Below are positions 1 through 8,101 of a stretch of 64,000 nt of DNA, one piece after another (position 1 is the first letter of the stretch; every line of letters starts with the position of its first letter). Origin of the DNA: Kaistella pullorum (GTDB lineage: Bacteria > Bacteroidota > Bacteroidia > Flavobacteriales > Weeksellaceae); the NCBI RefSeq assembly GCF_014837035.1, contig NZ_JACSPS010000002.1, positions 449,851-513,850 of the forward strand, read 5' to 3'. The notes beneath the pieces are model-generated. The model saw nothing but the letters and a program-made list of their open reading frames with translations, ran no database searches and had not been told where the DNA came from. The translations under genes and the position numbers were made by a program.

Positions 1-53
1 TAAAGATGCTCGAGAGCAACAAGTCCGATCAGGATTTTTGACAGAAGTTCCAT
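1..53 (-). CDS. DUF1304 family membrane protein, partial second copy (N-terminus only)
   Basis: The minus strand from 53 reads MELLSKILIGLVALEHL and runs off the window edge. These bases, and about 24 more upstream of the start codon, are identical to 5861-5937, the start of the complete DUF1304 gene at 5548-5913. So the window opens inside a second copy of that gene. Whether this copy is complete cannot be seen. Confidence 0.75.
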   Translation of the reverse strand, partial: MELLSKILIGLVALEHL

Positions 54-80
54 GATGATTGTTTTTAATGAAATGTAGTT

Positions 81-262
81 TTAACATGCAGGCTGCCCGA
101 ATGTCAGCATATTGTTATCTGGATCCAATACGGAAAATTCCTTCTGACCCCACGGTTTCAGCTGTAGTTTTCCGTTCGGATAAATGCTTACATTTTGATC
201 TGAATAAGATTGATACAGCCTTTCAATATCATTGGTGCGAAGGTAAATCTGCCCGTAATTAT
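81..262 (-). pseudogene. VOC-family protein, C-terminal fragment of a duplicated gene
   Basis: Minus-strand translation gives about 60 residues (NYGQIYLRTNDIERLYQ ... WGQKEFSVLDPDNN, ending FGQPAC) that closely match the C-terminal half of the intact VOC protein at 5942-6325. The first half is missing: nucleotide similarity to 5942-6123 stops abruptly near 262. Several substitutions separate the two copies, whereas the adjacent DUF1304 start region is identical. No start codon is available in frame, because a stop lies shortly upstream. It is the remnant of a duplicated DUF1304/VOC pair. Confidence 0.8.
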
Positions 263-277
263 AGCCGTGAAATACTT

Positions 278-370
278 CTATAGCAGTTGCAAATTATTCA
301 ATGCATTAAAATATGGCCCTAAAATAAGTATCCCTGCGGCTAAAGCTAACTTAATTGAACTTTTTAACAT
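278..370 (-). pseudogene. Signal-peptide-bearing N-terminal gene fragment
   Basis: From an ATG at 368-370 the minus strand encodes 30 residues, MLKSSIKLALAAGILILGPY and ten more, then a TAG. It has the charged start and hydrophobic core of a signal peptide. Right after the stop, a different frame continues as ATAIEVFHGYNYGQIY into the VOC fragment at 81-262. This looks like the 5' end of a secreted-protein gene joined to the 3' end of the VOC gene, with a frameshift at or near the join. It could also be a very short real peptide, which I think less likely. Confidence 0.45.
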
Positions 371-433
371 TTTGTGGTGAAATATTAAAACTATGTTAAA
401 CTGTTACACGCACGATGCTCAGTGTGGGCTTAA

Positions 434-715
434 TATATCCCTGGACAGCAATATCAAAAAGTACCTGAAAGCGTCAGAAAATCTAATCCTTCCGCGCCGG
501 CGCTTGCACAGCAAAGCGGCATGTACATAGACAGTGTCACCCAGAATAAACTGAATGTTTCTGTAAGTGAAGACTCTGCGGAAATCACTGGGTGGAATTC
601 CCAGGTTAAATTTCAGATAGATGCAGCCGGCAGGCTCATTTCTCAATACGGCTCGGTACTGGAAGAAAAACAGCCGGAAGAGAATCTCCCAGCTGGTTTT
701 GTAGGCTGTATCCTT
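434..715 (+). pseudogene. Possible 3' remnant of an unrecognised gene
   Basis: An open frame without an obvious start (preceded by a stop at 431) encodes YIPGQQYQKVPESV, then a segment with natural-looking composition around SVTQNKLNVSVSEDSAEI and WNSQVKFQIDAAGRLISQYG. After about 700 the translation turns arginine-rich and implausible and runs into the end of the convergent glycosyltransferase gene. The first ATG in frame is at 521. I recognise no family. It may be the decayed end of a secreted or polysaccharide-related gene, but that rests only on its neighbour. Confidence 0.3.
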
Positions 716-751
716 CGCAGAAGGCTACTCAGACGCGTTTTTTTTTATCAA

Positions 752-2137
752 TTACCTGGTCAGCCAGCCGCCGTTCTTCACGGTGGCAATGGCGAAGGGG
801 AAGATCCAGAATAATCCGAAGAGATAAAAGACACTGTACGGATAAGCCCAGAGTCCGTCACCCACAGGATAATTCCGGCTGAAGAAGAGCATCTGTATAC
901 TCGAGAAAATAAAGGTGCCGGTAAGTGCGGAGCTTACGTAAAGCAGCGGATGGGTAAACAGGAAATATATCATCAGAATCATCAGCGGGTAAGCCATCAG
1001 CAGCTTCATACATTGGTGAAGGAAGATAAATCGGGCCCCGGTTCTGTTGGTCTCGCGGAAACGTTTAAACATAAAACGGTTCATCTTCAACGTTTCCCTT
1101 ACGTTACTCCGTCCCCAACGCGTAAACATTTTATGTAATGTTTTAAAACCGACGGGTGTATTTGTCAGGACAGCAGCGTTTCTTTGGAACTGAACATCAA
1201 GGCCCTGTTCCAGGATCAGATTGGTCATGGCCCTGTCTTCCCCGATGGTGGCGTAATTACCCATGAATTTCTGATTCATCCACTCCTCCAGGCAGTTATC
1301 CACAGCATCGCGGCGGTAGGCCGACAGCGCGCCGGGCGTACAGAGAACAAATCCCAGGGAACTTTCGGCAGCCCTCATAAACTCGAAACTGAATACGAAG
1401 CTTACGTTCAGCATGCGCGGGATCATACCCTGATTACGGTTTAGCACCTTGACATTTCCGGCTACGGCGCCACATTTTTCATTTACCGCGAACGGACTCA
1501 GAAGATTGCGGAGGGTATCGGGTTTTACGACAGAATCTGAATCAATGGTCACAAAAACCTCACCGTTACCCGATTTAAAACCGTGGTATAACGCATGTCT
1601 CTTCCCACGGTTTTCGGGCTGTTTCCAAATGGTGATGGAGTCGCCAATGTCGCTCTGTGCACGCTGGATCCAGGACCACGTGTCGTCGGTACTTCCGTCA
1701 TCAATCGCTATCACCTGCATTTTATGCTGCGGATAGTCACTGGCGGCGATGCTTTTCAGTGTATCATATACAAGACTGCCTTCGTTGTAGGCGGGTACAA
1801 TTACGGTGCAGGATGGCAAATCACCGTCGGACACTCCGGTGACCGGACGGTAACGCATGAAAAGGATTGCCACAAAAATGAGGAAACACACCTGAAATAC
1901 TAGTGCACCAAGCAGGAAATACACCAGAATTCTGCCCGGCAAAGTTTCCATACGCTGGAAGTGCAGTTCCTCGAAGTAGGGATGGAAATTATTCACGGCA
2001 TAGATGGCGCTGAACATCAAGATCTGTGCGCCGATAAGCACGCCAAATTCTTTTTTCTTGAGTGAACGCAACCGCGCAATGACGCGGATGCGGCTTATGG
2101 GAAGTGCAGTGTTATCCTGCAGGACTGTATTTTTCAT
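752..2137 (-). CDS. Membrane glycosyltransferase family 2 (polysaccharide synthase type)
   Basis: The 461-residue protein is a processive-type GT2. It has one N-terminal membrane segment (FGVLIGAQILMFSAIYAV), a second near residues 70-90, a cytosolic GT-A domain, and two to three C-terminal segments (MAYPLMILMIYFLF onward). Catalytic motifs are visible: VIVPAYNEGS, IDDGSTDDTW, the DSDS metal site, GEDRAMT and the RWGRSN form of the (Q/R)xxRW motif that marks polymer synthases such as PgaC, NodC and hyaluronan synthase. It probably makes a beta-linked exopolysaccharide at the inner membrane from a UDP-sugar; the sugar cannot be told. It lies 109 bp downstream of the response regulator gene on the same strand, so co-transcription with the two-component pair is plausible. 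Confidence 0.85.
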   Translation of the reverse strand: MKNTVLQDNTALPISRIRVIARLRSLKKKEFGVLIGAQILMFSAIYAVNNFHPYFEELHFQRMETLPGRILVYFLLGALVFQVCFLIFVAILFMRYRPVTGVSDGDLPSCTVIVPAYNEGSLVYDTLKSIAASDYPQHKMQVIAIDDGSTDDTWSWIQRAQSDIGDSITIWKQPENRGKRHALYHGFKSGNGEVFVTIDSDSVVKPDTLRNLLSPFAVNEKCGAVAGNVKVLNRNQGMIPRMLNVSFVFSFEFMRAAESSLGFVLCTPGALSAYRRDAVDNCLEEWMNQKFMGNYATIGEDRAMTNLILEQGLDVQFQRNAAVLTNTPVGFKTLHKMFTRWGRSNVRETLKMNRFMFKRFRETNRTGARFIFLHQCMKLLMAYPLMILMIYFLFTHPLLYVSSALTGTFIFSSIQMLFFSRNYPVGDGLWAYPYSVFYLFGLFWIFPFAIATVKNGGWLTR

Positions 2138-2246
2138 TTAACCTTTTTATGTAGTATAATTTCAAAAATTCCCTACAAAGAAAGGTCAAGTGACTACTTT
2201 TTTCCGCACAGAAGGCACCGATGTTTTTCTGTCCTGTTGTAGATTT

Positions 2247-2897
2247 TTATCTACGCGGTTCTTCTCTGTGAATGCGCATCACCTCCAGAAAATCCACCAA
2301 AGTTTCCACATCAAGTTTTTTAAAAATACGTTTTTTAAAAGTGCTTACTGTGTTCTGCCGAAGGTCCAGCTTATTGGCTATTTCCAGATTTCCCAGCCCT
2401 TCAGCCATCAGATCCGCGACCTCAAGCTCACGGTCTGTCAGCCGTGCCAGCGGATCCGGACTCACCGGATTAAGGGCGGCCTGTGCCAGTAACTGCTGAG
2501 TAATCGGTGAAAAATAACTGCCCCTGGTCATCAGTTCCTGCAGTGCGGTTTCAATCTCAGCTTCTTCTGCCAGTTTACTCAGAAAACCGTTTGCGCCTTC
2601 AGCAATAAACTTTAATGAATAATGTTCCTCCTCAGCACTTGAAAAAATGATTATTCGGGCATCCGGCTGCAGTTCGCGGATTTTCTTTAAAATGGTCACC
2701 GAATTTCCGTCCGGAAACTGCGCATCCAGAATTGCCGCGTCCAGAAGGCCTTCACCAGCTTTCTCCAGGATTTCCCGCAGCGTAGAAGCATGCTTTATTT
2801 CTGCTTCGGGGAAAAGATCTTTTACAATGAATGCCATTCCCTGTCTTATGATCTGATGATCGTCTCCTAAAAGAAACACCGGTTTTCGGTCTGTCAT
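2247..2897 (-). CDS. LuxR/NarL-type response regulator
   Basis: A 216-residue two-domain regulator. The receiver domain (about 6-120) keeps the acidic pair D12/D13, the phospho-acceptor D58 in AAILDAQFPDG, and K108 in NGFLSKLAEE. The C-terminal LuxR-type helix-turn-helix (about 152-210) contains LTDRELEVADLMAEG and IANKLDLRQNTVSTFKKRI. Its start codon overlaps the stop of the histidine kinase by 4 bp (ATGA), so the two are translationally coupled and surely form a pair. The neighbouring glycosyltransferase gene is a candidate target, by proximity only. Confidence 0.92.
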   Translation of the reverse strand: MTDRKPVFLLGDDHQIIRQGMAFIVKDLFPEAEIKHASTLREILEKAGEGLLDAAILDAQFPDGNSVTILKKIRELQPDARIIIFSSAEEEHYSLKFIAEGANGFLSKLAEEAEIETALQELMTRGSYFSPITQQLLAQAALNPVSPDPLARLTDRELEVADLMAEGLGNLEIANKLDLRQNTVSTFKKRIFKKLDVETLVDFLEVMRIHREEPRR

Positions 2898-4597
2898 TGG
2901 GTGGGTTTATTCAGATTAATATAAAAATAAATGCTTGTGCCTTCAGCAAGTTCACTTTCCGCACTGATTCGCCCGCCGAGCAGTTCCACGGTCTCGCGAC
3001 AAAGGTTCAGCCCCAGGCCGGCACCCATATTTTCCACATTCTTAAAGTTCCGGCCCTGATAGTAAGGATCAAAGATCCGTTTCAAATCGGCTTTGGAAAT
3101 GCCGCTGCCTGTATCCTCCACTTTTACATGCATCTGAACAGAATGGTTTTGCTCCACGAGCCATGTCCGGACCGAGATTTTTCCGTTTTCGGTGAATTTA
3201 TTCGCATTGCCCAGAATGTTTACGAACAGCTGATAGATCAGTATATGATCTGAAAACACGACCGTTTCCGCGGGAATTCCGTTCTGCACTGTAAACTCAT
3301 TGTTACGGGATTCTATATAAGGGCGGAAAGCAGTAAGGATTCTTTCGGTTTCGCTGTACAGACCGAACGCTACCGCATTGACCGTCTGTCCGCGCTGCTG
3401 GTTTTTTGCATACTCCAATATTTGCGTAGCCTGCAGCAGGAGCGAACTGTTCGTATATTTCATTGACTGAAGATAGTCTTCGATACGTTCGTCACTGTTT
3501 TTCTTACTGATCCGGTCTATGAAAAGGTTGATGATCTTCAGCGGTGCCCGAACTTCATGACTCAGCATGCCGAGGATTCGGTTCTTGAATTTCAGGTTGC
3601 TGTTGATCTCCTCATTGGCCAGTTTTAGTTCACGCTGATACAAATAGGACTGACGGGTAAAATAGATGATAAGCATCAACACGAGGAACATCAGAATCGT
3701 CAGTCCCGTCAGCAGATATTTGCGGATCTCGCGGTTTTCCGAACGCTGCTCATCGAACTGATCCTGCAGTGCCCTGCTGAGATCGCCAACGGCGAAAGTA
3801 TAAACCTCCATCCAGTTGTTGCTTATCCACATCAGTTGGTCATACGTGCGGTACAGGTTGTCATTCTGCTTCATTGTACTCTGCAGGCCGGCCTCATAGG
3901 TCTTAATTTCACTGCGGTAGTGTTCCTGTACGTTCCTCAGCACACTGTCCACTTCATTCTTGATCTTGTTTGTGTTAATGGTATCACTTTGGCGCGTGGT
4001 AACCAGCACCACTTCGCGCTGTACCTCAGATTCATTGTTGATGGCGTCTTTCAGCCGTGAAAGAAACGGCTTCTTCGCTACCGTATCCACCTGCTTTTCG
4101 ATTTTCAGATCGAAACGTGTTTCCGGAGGTGCAATCTTGAAATCTTTGAGGACGAGCGGTTTTCTCTCCGCACGCGGTTTCTTTGATTCAGTGTACACAG
4201 ACTGGATGACCTTATCCAGATCGGGGAGGGTATCAAGCTGCTTTTTCCGGGCCTGAATGAGCGCAGCCAGTTCAGGTTTGAGCTGCGGTGAGGAGGCGAT
4301 ACTGTCCAGATTTCTGCTGAGTTTGCGCAATGATGCAAAGTAGGCATCGAGATCTTTCTTGTCCTGCGTGTCGCTGTACTTTCTTAAATTATCCTGCGCC
4401 TGCAGAAGGTCGGTGCGTGCCTGTCCGGCGGCTCTTTCGAGCGTACGGCTGTCTCGCAACTGCGCTTCGATTGACTCGAGTTTCTTCTGGTTGAAATATT
4501 CGTTGTAGATGAAAACCGCAATGACCACCTGTATGATCAAGGTAGCCACAATCAGTGAATAATGAATCAGCGGTCTGGTGTTTTTGGTTTCCGTCAT
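2894..4597 (-). CDS. Membrane sensor histidine kinase
   Basis: A 567-residue kinase. One membrane helix (about 10-30) and a second (about 292-315) bracket a 260-residue, largely helical, charged extracytoplasmic region. The cytosolic part has the HisKA box (MLSHEVRAPLKIINL, histidine near residue 345) and a full HATPase domain: N box NILGNANKFTENG, G1 VEDTGSGIS, G2 GAGLGL. The coiled sensor region resembles helical-bundle or chemoreceptor-like input domains, but no named domain is clear. It is first in a minus-strand unit with the LuxR-type regulator. Confidence 0.92.
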   Translation of the reverse strand: MTETKNTRPLIHYSLIVATLIIQVVIAVFIYNEYFNQKKLESIEAQLRDSRTLERAAGQARTDLLQAQDNLRKYSDTQDKKDLDAYFASLRKLSRNLDSIASSPQLKPELAALIQARKKQLDTLPDLDKVIQSVYTESKKPRAERKPLVLKDFKIAPPETRFDLKIEKQVDTVAKKPFLSRLKDAINNESEVQREVVLVTTRQSDTINTNKIKNEVDSVLRNVQEHYRSEIKTYEAGLQSTMKQNDNLYRTYDQLMWISNNWMEVYTFAVGDLSRALQDQFDEQRSENREIRKYLLTGLTILMFLVLMLIIYFTRQSYLYQRELKLANEEINSNLKFKNRILGMLSHEVRAPLKIINLFIDRISKKNSDERIEDYLQSMKYTNSSLLLQATQILEYAKNQQRGQTVNAVAFGLYSETERILTAFRPYIESRNNEFTVQNGIPAETVVFSDHILIYQLFVNILGNANKFTENGKISVRTWLVEQNHSVQMHVKVEDTGSGISKADLKRIFDPYYQGRNFKNVENMGAGLGLNLCRETVELLGGRISAESELAEGTSIYFYINLNKPTQ

Positions 4598-5080
4598 AAG
4601 CTGATGGTTTGCTCAGCAGAAATTTGCTGCTGTGCTGATCGCTGCGCTAATTTTTTTTGAAGCTGCAGGCAATCTCCGGTGTACATAGCATCTGAACTGT
4701 AATTCCGTACGCGAAGATACAAAATATGAAGCGGCTGAAAAACCGGGACTGCGAGGGAAACCGCACGTTAAAAAAAGGAACTCTGTTACGTATTAAAACC
4801 GAAAAGGCAGAGGGATGTGCTTTTTATCCAGGTTCAAAAACTTCGGAAAATACAACAAAAGAGTTTTTGTGTATCCCCGGACTATTTTTAATTTTTATAC
4901 CTACTCTCTGACAATTTTAATATTAAAGTAAGTCAATCATCCGATTTTATCGCAATAAGATTTAAATCAGGCGCCCCCGCACTGCACAGGTTTTGTGAAG
5001 TTTGTTTTAAAGATTCGATAAAATTTAGTCAGTACTTAACTCCACTAAATCTTTAATACATTTACAGCCAAAGAATTCCC
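4598..5080. other. Intergenic region between divergent genes
   Basis: This region separates the start of the minus-strand kinase gene from the plus-strand zinc-ribbon gene, so promoters for both must lie here. I could not place a good TTG-N19-TAnnTTTG promoter. A weak TACATTTA sits about 25 bp before the 5081 ATG. A 61-codon open frame at 4726-4911 shows no coding character. I see no RNA gene or repeat. Confidence 0.5.
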
Positions 5081-5527
5081 ATGACTCAACGCTTCCGGGA
5101 CAAAAATCACCGTCTCAGCTATTTCCGGGATAAGGTAGATGTAGAATGTCCTGCCTGTACGAAAAAGGCAACCGCCACTGCCGACCATGAAAAGAAGGAC
5201 GCACGGCTCAACTGCATGCACTGCGGTTACTCAAAAATAAGCAGTACGGAGGTCGAATTGCTTGGCATGCACGGACAACTTAATGTGGCTGCAAACGAAT
5301 ATTTCGGTACGGCTCTGTGGTACACCGCACCTTTTAAAAATGAGGTCTTCATCGCCTACAACCGCGAGCATCTGGATTATCTCGAATCCTACATCTCTGC
5401 CACACTTCGCGAACACAAAGACCGCACCCATTTTACCCTCCTCGAGAAACTGCCGCGCTTTTACCACGAAGCCAAAAACAGGGAGGCCCTGCTCAAAGTG
5501 ATAGCCAGGCTCAAACAAAGACAGTAG
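5081..5527 (+). CDS. Zinc-ribbon-containing hypothetical protein
   Basis: The 148-residue protein has an N-terminal zinc ribbon with paired cysteines CPAC (about 24-27) and CMHC (about 46-49), a TFIIB-like CxxC...CxxC arrangement. A helical region rich in aromatic and charged residues follows (YFGTALWYTAPFKNEVFIAY, then YLESYISATLREH). There is no signal peptide or membrane segment, so it is probably cytosolic and may bind nucleic acid, by analogy with other zinc ribbons. Function is unknown. It stands alone, convergent with the DUF1304 gene (20 bp between stops). Confidence 0.75.
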   Translation: MTQRFRDKNHRLSYFRDKVDVECPACTKKATATADHEKKDARLNCMHCGYSKISSTEVELLGMHGQLNVAANEYFGTALWYTAPFKNEVFIAYNREHLDYLESYISATLREHKDRTHFTLLEKLPRFYHEAKNREALLKVIARLKQRQ

Positions 5528-5547
5528 ACCCTTTTTCCCGGCGAGTT

Positions 5548-5913
5548 TTAGTTTTTCAGGAGAAGGACGATCAGCGCAATGATAGCCGGCACCGCCTGCG
5601 TCACAAATATTTTCTTACTCGCCGTGAGTGCACCGTATGTTCCCGCCACGACTACGCAGGTGAGAAAGAAAATGGCGATATTGCTGCTCCACTCACGGTC
5701 TTTTATGAAAAATGTCCAGATGAGACCTGCCGCTAAAAAACCGTTGTACAGACCCTGGTTCGCCGCAAGACCTTTGGTAGGCGTGAACAGATCTGCAGGC
5801 AGCGAGCGGAAAGTTTTCTTGCCTATGGTTTCCCACGCAAACATTTCGAAGTACAAGATGTAAAGATGCTCGAGAGCAACAAGTCCGATCAGGATTTTTG
5901 ACAGAAGTTCCAT
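5548..5913 (-). CDS. DUF1304 family membrane protein
   Basis: The 121-residue protein has four hydrophobic helices (LLSKILIGLVALEHLYILYF; LYNGFLAAGLIWTFFI; IAIFFLTCVVVAGTYGAL; AVPAIIALIVLLL), matching the four-helix DUF1304 family of small inner-membrane proteins. The conserved motif GLAANQGLYNGFLAAGL is present. No biochemical role is established. The VOC gene lies 28 bp upstream on the same strand. A partial copy of both genes lies at the left edge of the window. Confidence 0.85.
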   Translation of the reverse strand: MELLSKILIGLVALEHLYILYFEMFAWETIGKKTFRSLPADLFTPTKGLAANQGLYNGFLAAGLIWTFFIKDREWSSNIAIFFLTCVVVAGTYGALTASKKIFVTQAVPAIIALIVLLLKN

Positions 5914-5941
5914 GATGATTGTTTTTAATGAAATGTAATTT

Positions 5942-6325
5942 TTAAGAAGCCGACTGTCCGAATGTCAGCAGATTGTTATCCGGATCCAATAGAGAAAATT
6001 CCTTCTGACCCCACGGTTTTACCTGCAGTTTTCCGTTCGGATGAATGCTTACATTTTGATCTGAACAAGATTGATACAGCCTTTCAATATCATCAGTACG
6101 AAGGTAAATCTGCCCATAATTATCTTCCGGATCAAGCGTTTTAAACTCAAAAAAATGAATTTGTCTATTGTCTTTCTCAAGCATTAAATAGCCTTCAAAA
6201 TCTGTGTTTCCAAATAGATGAAAGCCTAATTTATCCACATAAAACGCAACGGTGGCAGCCCTGCCGCGCATCGGTAATTTAGGATGTACGTGTGTCAGCA
6301 TTTTTTTATTTTTATCCGTCGCCAT
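5942..6325 (-). CDS. VOC superfamily protein (glyoxalase/bleomycin-resistance-like)
   Basis: 127 residues with the vicinal-oxygen-chelate pattern: LPMRGRAATVAFYVDKLGFH at the start of the first beta-alpha-beta unit, IHFFEFK in the middle, and WGQKEFSLLDPDNNLLTFGQ at the end, the usual motif of bleomycin-resistance-like members. Members either bind hydrophobic or bleomycin-like compounds or act as metal-dependent lyases or dioxygenases, so the ligand here is unknown. It is 28 bp upstream of the DUF1304 gene and probably co-transcribed with it. A C-terminal fragment of a second copy lies at 81-262. Confidence 0.85.
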   Translation of the reverse strand: MATDKNKKMLTHVHPKLPMRGRAATVAFYVDKLGFHLFGNTDFEGYLMLEKDNRQIHFFEFKTLDPEDNYGQIYLRTDDIERLYQSCSDQNVSIHPNGKLQVKPWGQKEFSLLDPDNNLLTFGQSAS

Positions 6326-6391
6326 TTAGCGGGCTTATTAATTCAGGTTGATCTTTTTCTTATAAACATACAAGCGCAAGCAATCCCACAA

Positions 6392-7105
6392 TTACTTTGG
6401 CAAATACAGTTTCACGGTGCCCGGCTTAAAGGTCACTTCGTCTAAATGTCCCAATTGTCGGCGGTCTTTCGTGATCAGATGCATGTGCAGGAAGGTATCG
6501 TGGTGCGTAAAAATGGCTTTATGCTTTGTGGAGAAAAACCCGATGATGTCCGCTTTTTCGTTCTGCAGCTTATAGTTGACCTGACCCTGATGCGCTTCAT
6601 CCGGCGAACTCACTTTTGAGCCTTCCGGCAAATTCACGATGTGTACCGTCGCCTGTTCTACGGTTCCTTTCAGCTTAAACATAAACGGACGAGGCGAATC
6701 TTTGGTAATGGAATCGAGGTAAGTTTCGAGCTGCTCCAGGTTCTGTACAGTTTCCGGCAAACTTTGTTCGGACCAGTCTGAAATATTGGCGTAAGCAAAA
6801 AACGGCGCTTTGATGTCGTAGGTTTCTTCAACTTTCATCGCTGCATCAGAAGTAACGGTAGATTTGTATGATTTGCCGTCGATGATCAGAATTTCGCCGG
6901 CCAGATATTCCACAGGTCCAAAGCCGTACAGGTTTTTCCTGTTGGCAATGGTGTCGAGGTGAATGTTTCCGAAAAGTTCCCCCTTCCACATCACGTTTTT
7001 CATCTGTCCGATCACTTTTACGTCTTTATTGTTTTTTTGTGCCTGAATGCTGGAACCGCTAAGTGCCAGCAGGCCGAGGGCGGCGATGATTCGTTTAAAA
7101 TTCAT
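6392..7105 (-). CDS. budA: Acetolactate decarboxylase with signal peptide
   Basis: The 237-residue protein matches the AlsD/BudA family, which converts alpha-acetolactate to acetoin. Visible family features are IHLDTIANRKNLYGFGP with GEILIIDG near the N-terminus, the GTVEQA segment, and the C-terminal zinc site HDTFLHMHLITKDRRQLGH, where the HxH pair and a third histidine bind zinc. Unlike the cytosolic enzyme of many fermenters, it starts with a clear signal peptide (MNFKRIIAALGLLALSGSSIQAQ), so a periplasmic or exported location is likely. No acetolactate synthase or acetoin dehydrogenase gene is nearby. The gene is monocistronic as far as I can see. Confidence 0.88.
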   Translation of the reverse strand: MNFKRIIAALGLLALSGSSIQAQKNNKDVKVIGQMKNVMWKGELFGNIHLDTIANRKNLYGFGPVEYLAGEILIIDGKSYKSTVTSDAAMKVEETYDIKAPFFAYANISDWSEQSLPETVQNLEQLETYLDSITKDSPRPFMFKLKGTVEQATVHIVNLPEGSKVSSPDEAHQGQVNYKLQNEKADIIGFFSTKHKAIFTHHDTFLHMHLITKDRRQLGHLDEVTFKPGTVKLYLPK

Positions 7106-7150
7106 ATCAAGTGCTTAATGATGTTTAAAAGTTTTAATAAAAGTAACTAT

Positions 7151-7315
7151 TTAAACCTCAACTTTAGAACCGAAATCAACATCGTAGCCGGACTGGTAGT
7201 CCTGAACACCCCAACTTTCCTTCATACTGTCGCGCCCCACAATCAGAAAACGGTCTTTCGGGATGCCCAAAGCGAACAGATTACCTCCGTGTTTGACAAT
7301 GTCGTATGCTGTCCA
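7151..7315 (-). pseudogene. C-terminal remnant of an unrecognised gene
   Basis: The minus strand encodes 54 residues with convincing protein character: WTAYDIVKHGGNLFALGIP, then KDRFLIVGRDSMKESWG, ending DYQSGYDVDFGSKVEV and a stop. Upstream the frame continues for only about 12 low-complexity codons to a stop, with no ATG. It is best read as the 3' end of a gene whose 5' part has been lost, just upstream of the acetolactate decarboxylase start. I do not recognise the family. Confidence 0.5.
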
Positions 7316-8078
7316 AAAAATTTGAAATATCGGATGTGTGAATTTTTTGGGTATTTATGGGTTGTAAAAACGCCTAAATAAGCAGTTTTTGTCATAGGGG
7401 GGCGTGTGTTGTTACTTGTTTTGTGACAGAGCTATTTTAAGTTTATTCGGATCTTTATAAGCAGTGCTATTTCAGGTAGTTTAAGAAACATGGTAATCTT
7501 CTAACTAAAATAATATTTTCTCATGTACACAGCGCTTAAATGTAAAATTTATTTACCGGCTCAAAACCCTGTTAATCAATAAATCTTGATTTGAACATTC
7601 ACACATGGTCATTGCTAAACAATAAAACAGCGGGTAGAAAATCTTAGCCATAAGGTGAGATCATACAGATAAAACTGATGTGGGTTCGTTTCACCAACAT
7701 GACGAAATATGGCCGCTCGAAATTCTGAATATAATTGAATGAAGCTACCGGAACCGCATGTAAGGAAAGATTGATATAAATAGTGCTTCCTATCTTATCT
7801 ATTTACGTTTATTTGAATTCAATTTTATTCTCTTTTACATTACTTGTCTTTTATTTGTGTGTATTTCATATACTGATATTAACGATCTTTTTTGAAAACT
7901 GATTTTTTACAAGATCGAACACATAGCCTATAGTTGGCGATAACACTGATAGTAAGTAAATTAATATATATTCAGTATCTACACTGTTGATAAGGTATTT
8001 AGAGGCATTCTTGGTTTAAAATAAACTGTAACCCAGATTTTTATGTGCATTTATTGTTCATTTATAGATAAGTATTTT
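7316..8078. other. AT-rich gene-free stretch
   Basis: About 760 bp with no credible reading frame on either strand, strongly AT-rich compared with the genes on the left. I found no tRNA, no strong terminator hairpin and no direct repeat array. With the gene remnant at its left end and small accessory genes at its right, it looks like the scar of lost or inserted DNA. Confidence 0.5.
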
Positions 8079-8086
8079 TATTTTTG
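8079..8086 (+). promoter_or_regulatory. Possible Bacteroidota -7 box before the 8102 gene
   Basis: TATTTTTG fits TAnnTTTG and lies 15 bp before the ATG at 8102. A TTG lies 22 bp upstream rather than the usual 19, so support is moderate. Such AT-rich DNA yields this motif by chance. Confidence 0.35.
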
Positions 8087-8101
8087 TAAAAACATTAAGA
8101 A

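Noticed and set aside
6959-7381. 140-codon plus-strand frame
   Set aside because: Most of it is antisense to the acetolactate decarboxylase 5' end; the minus strand at 7151-7315 reads as the better protein.
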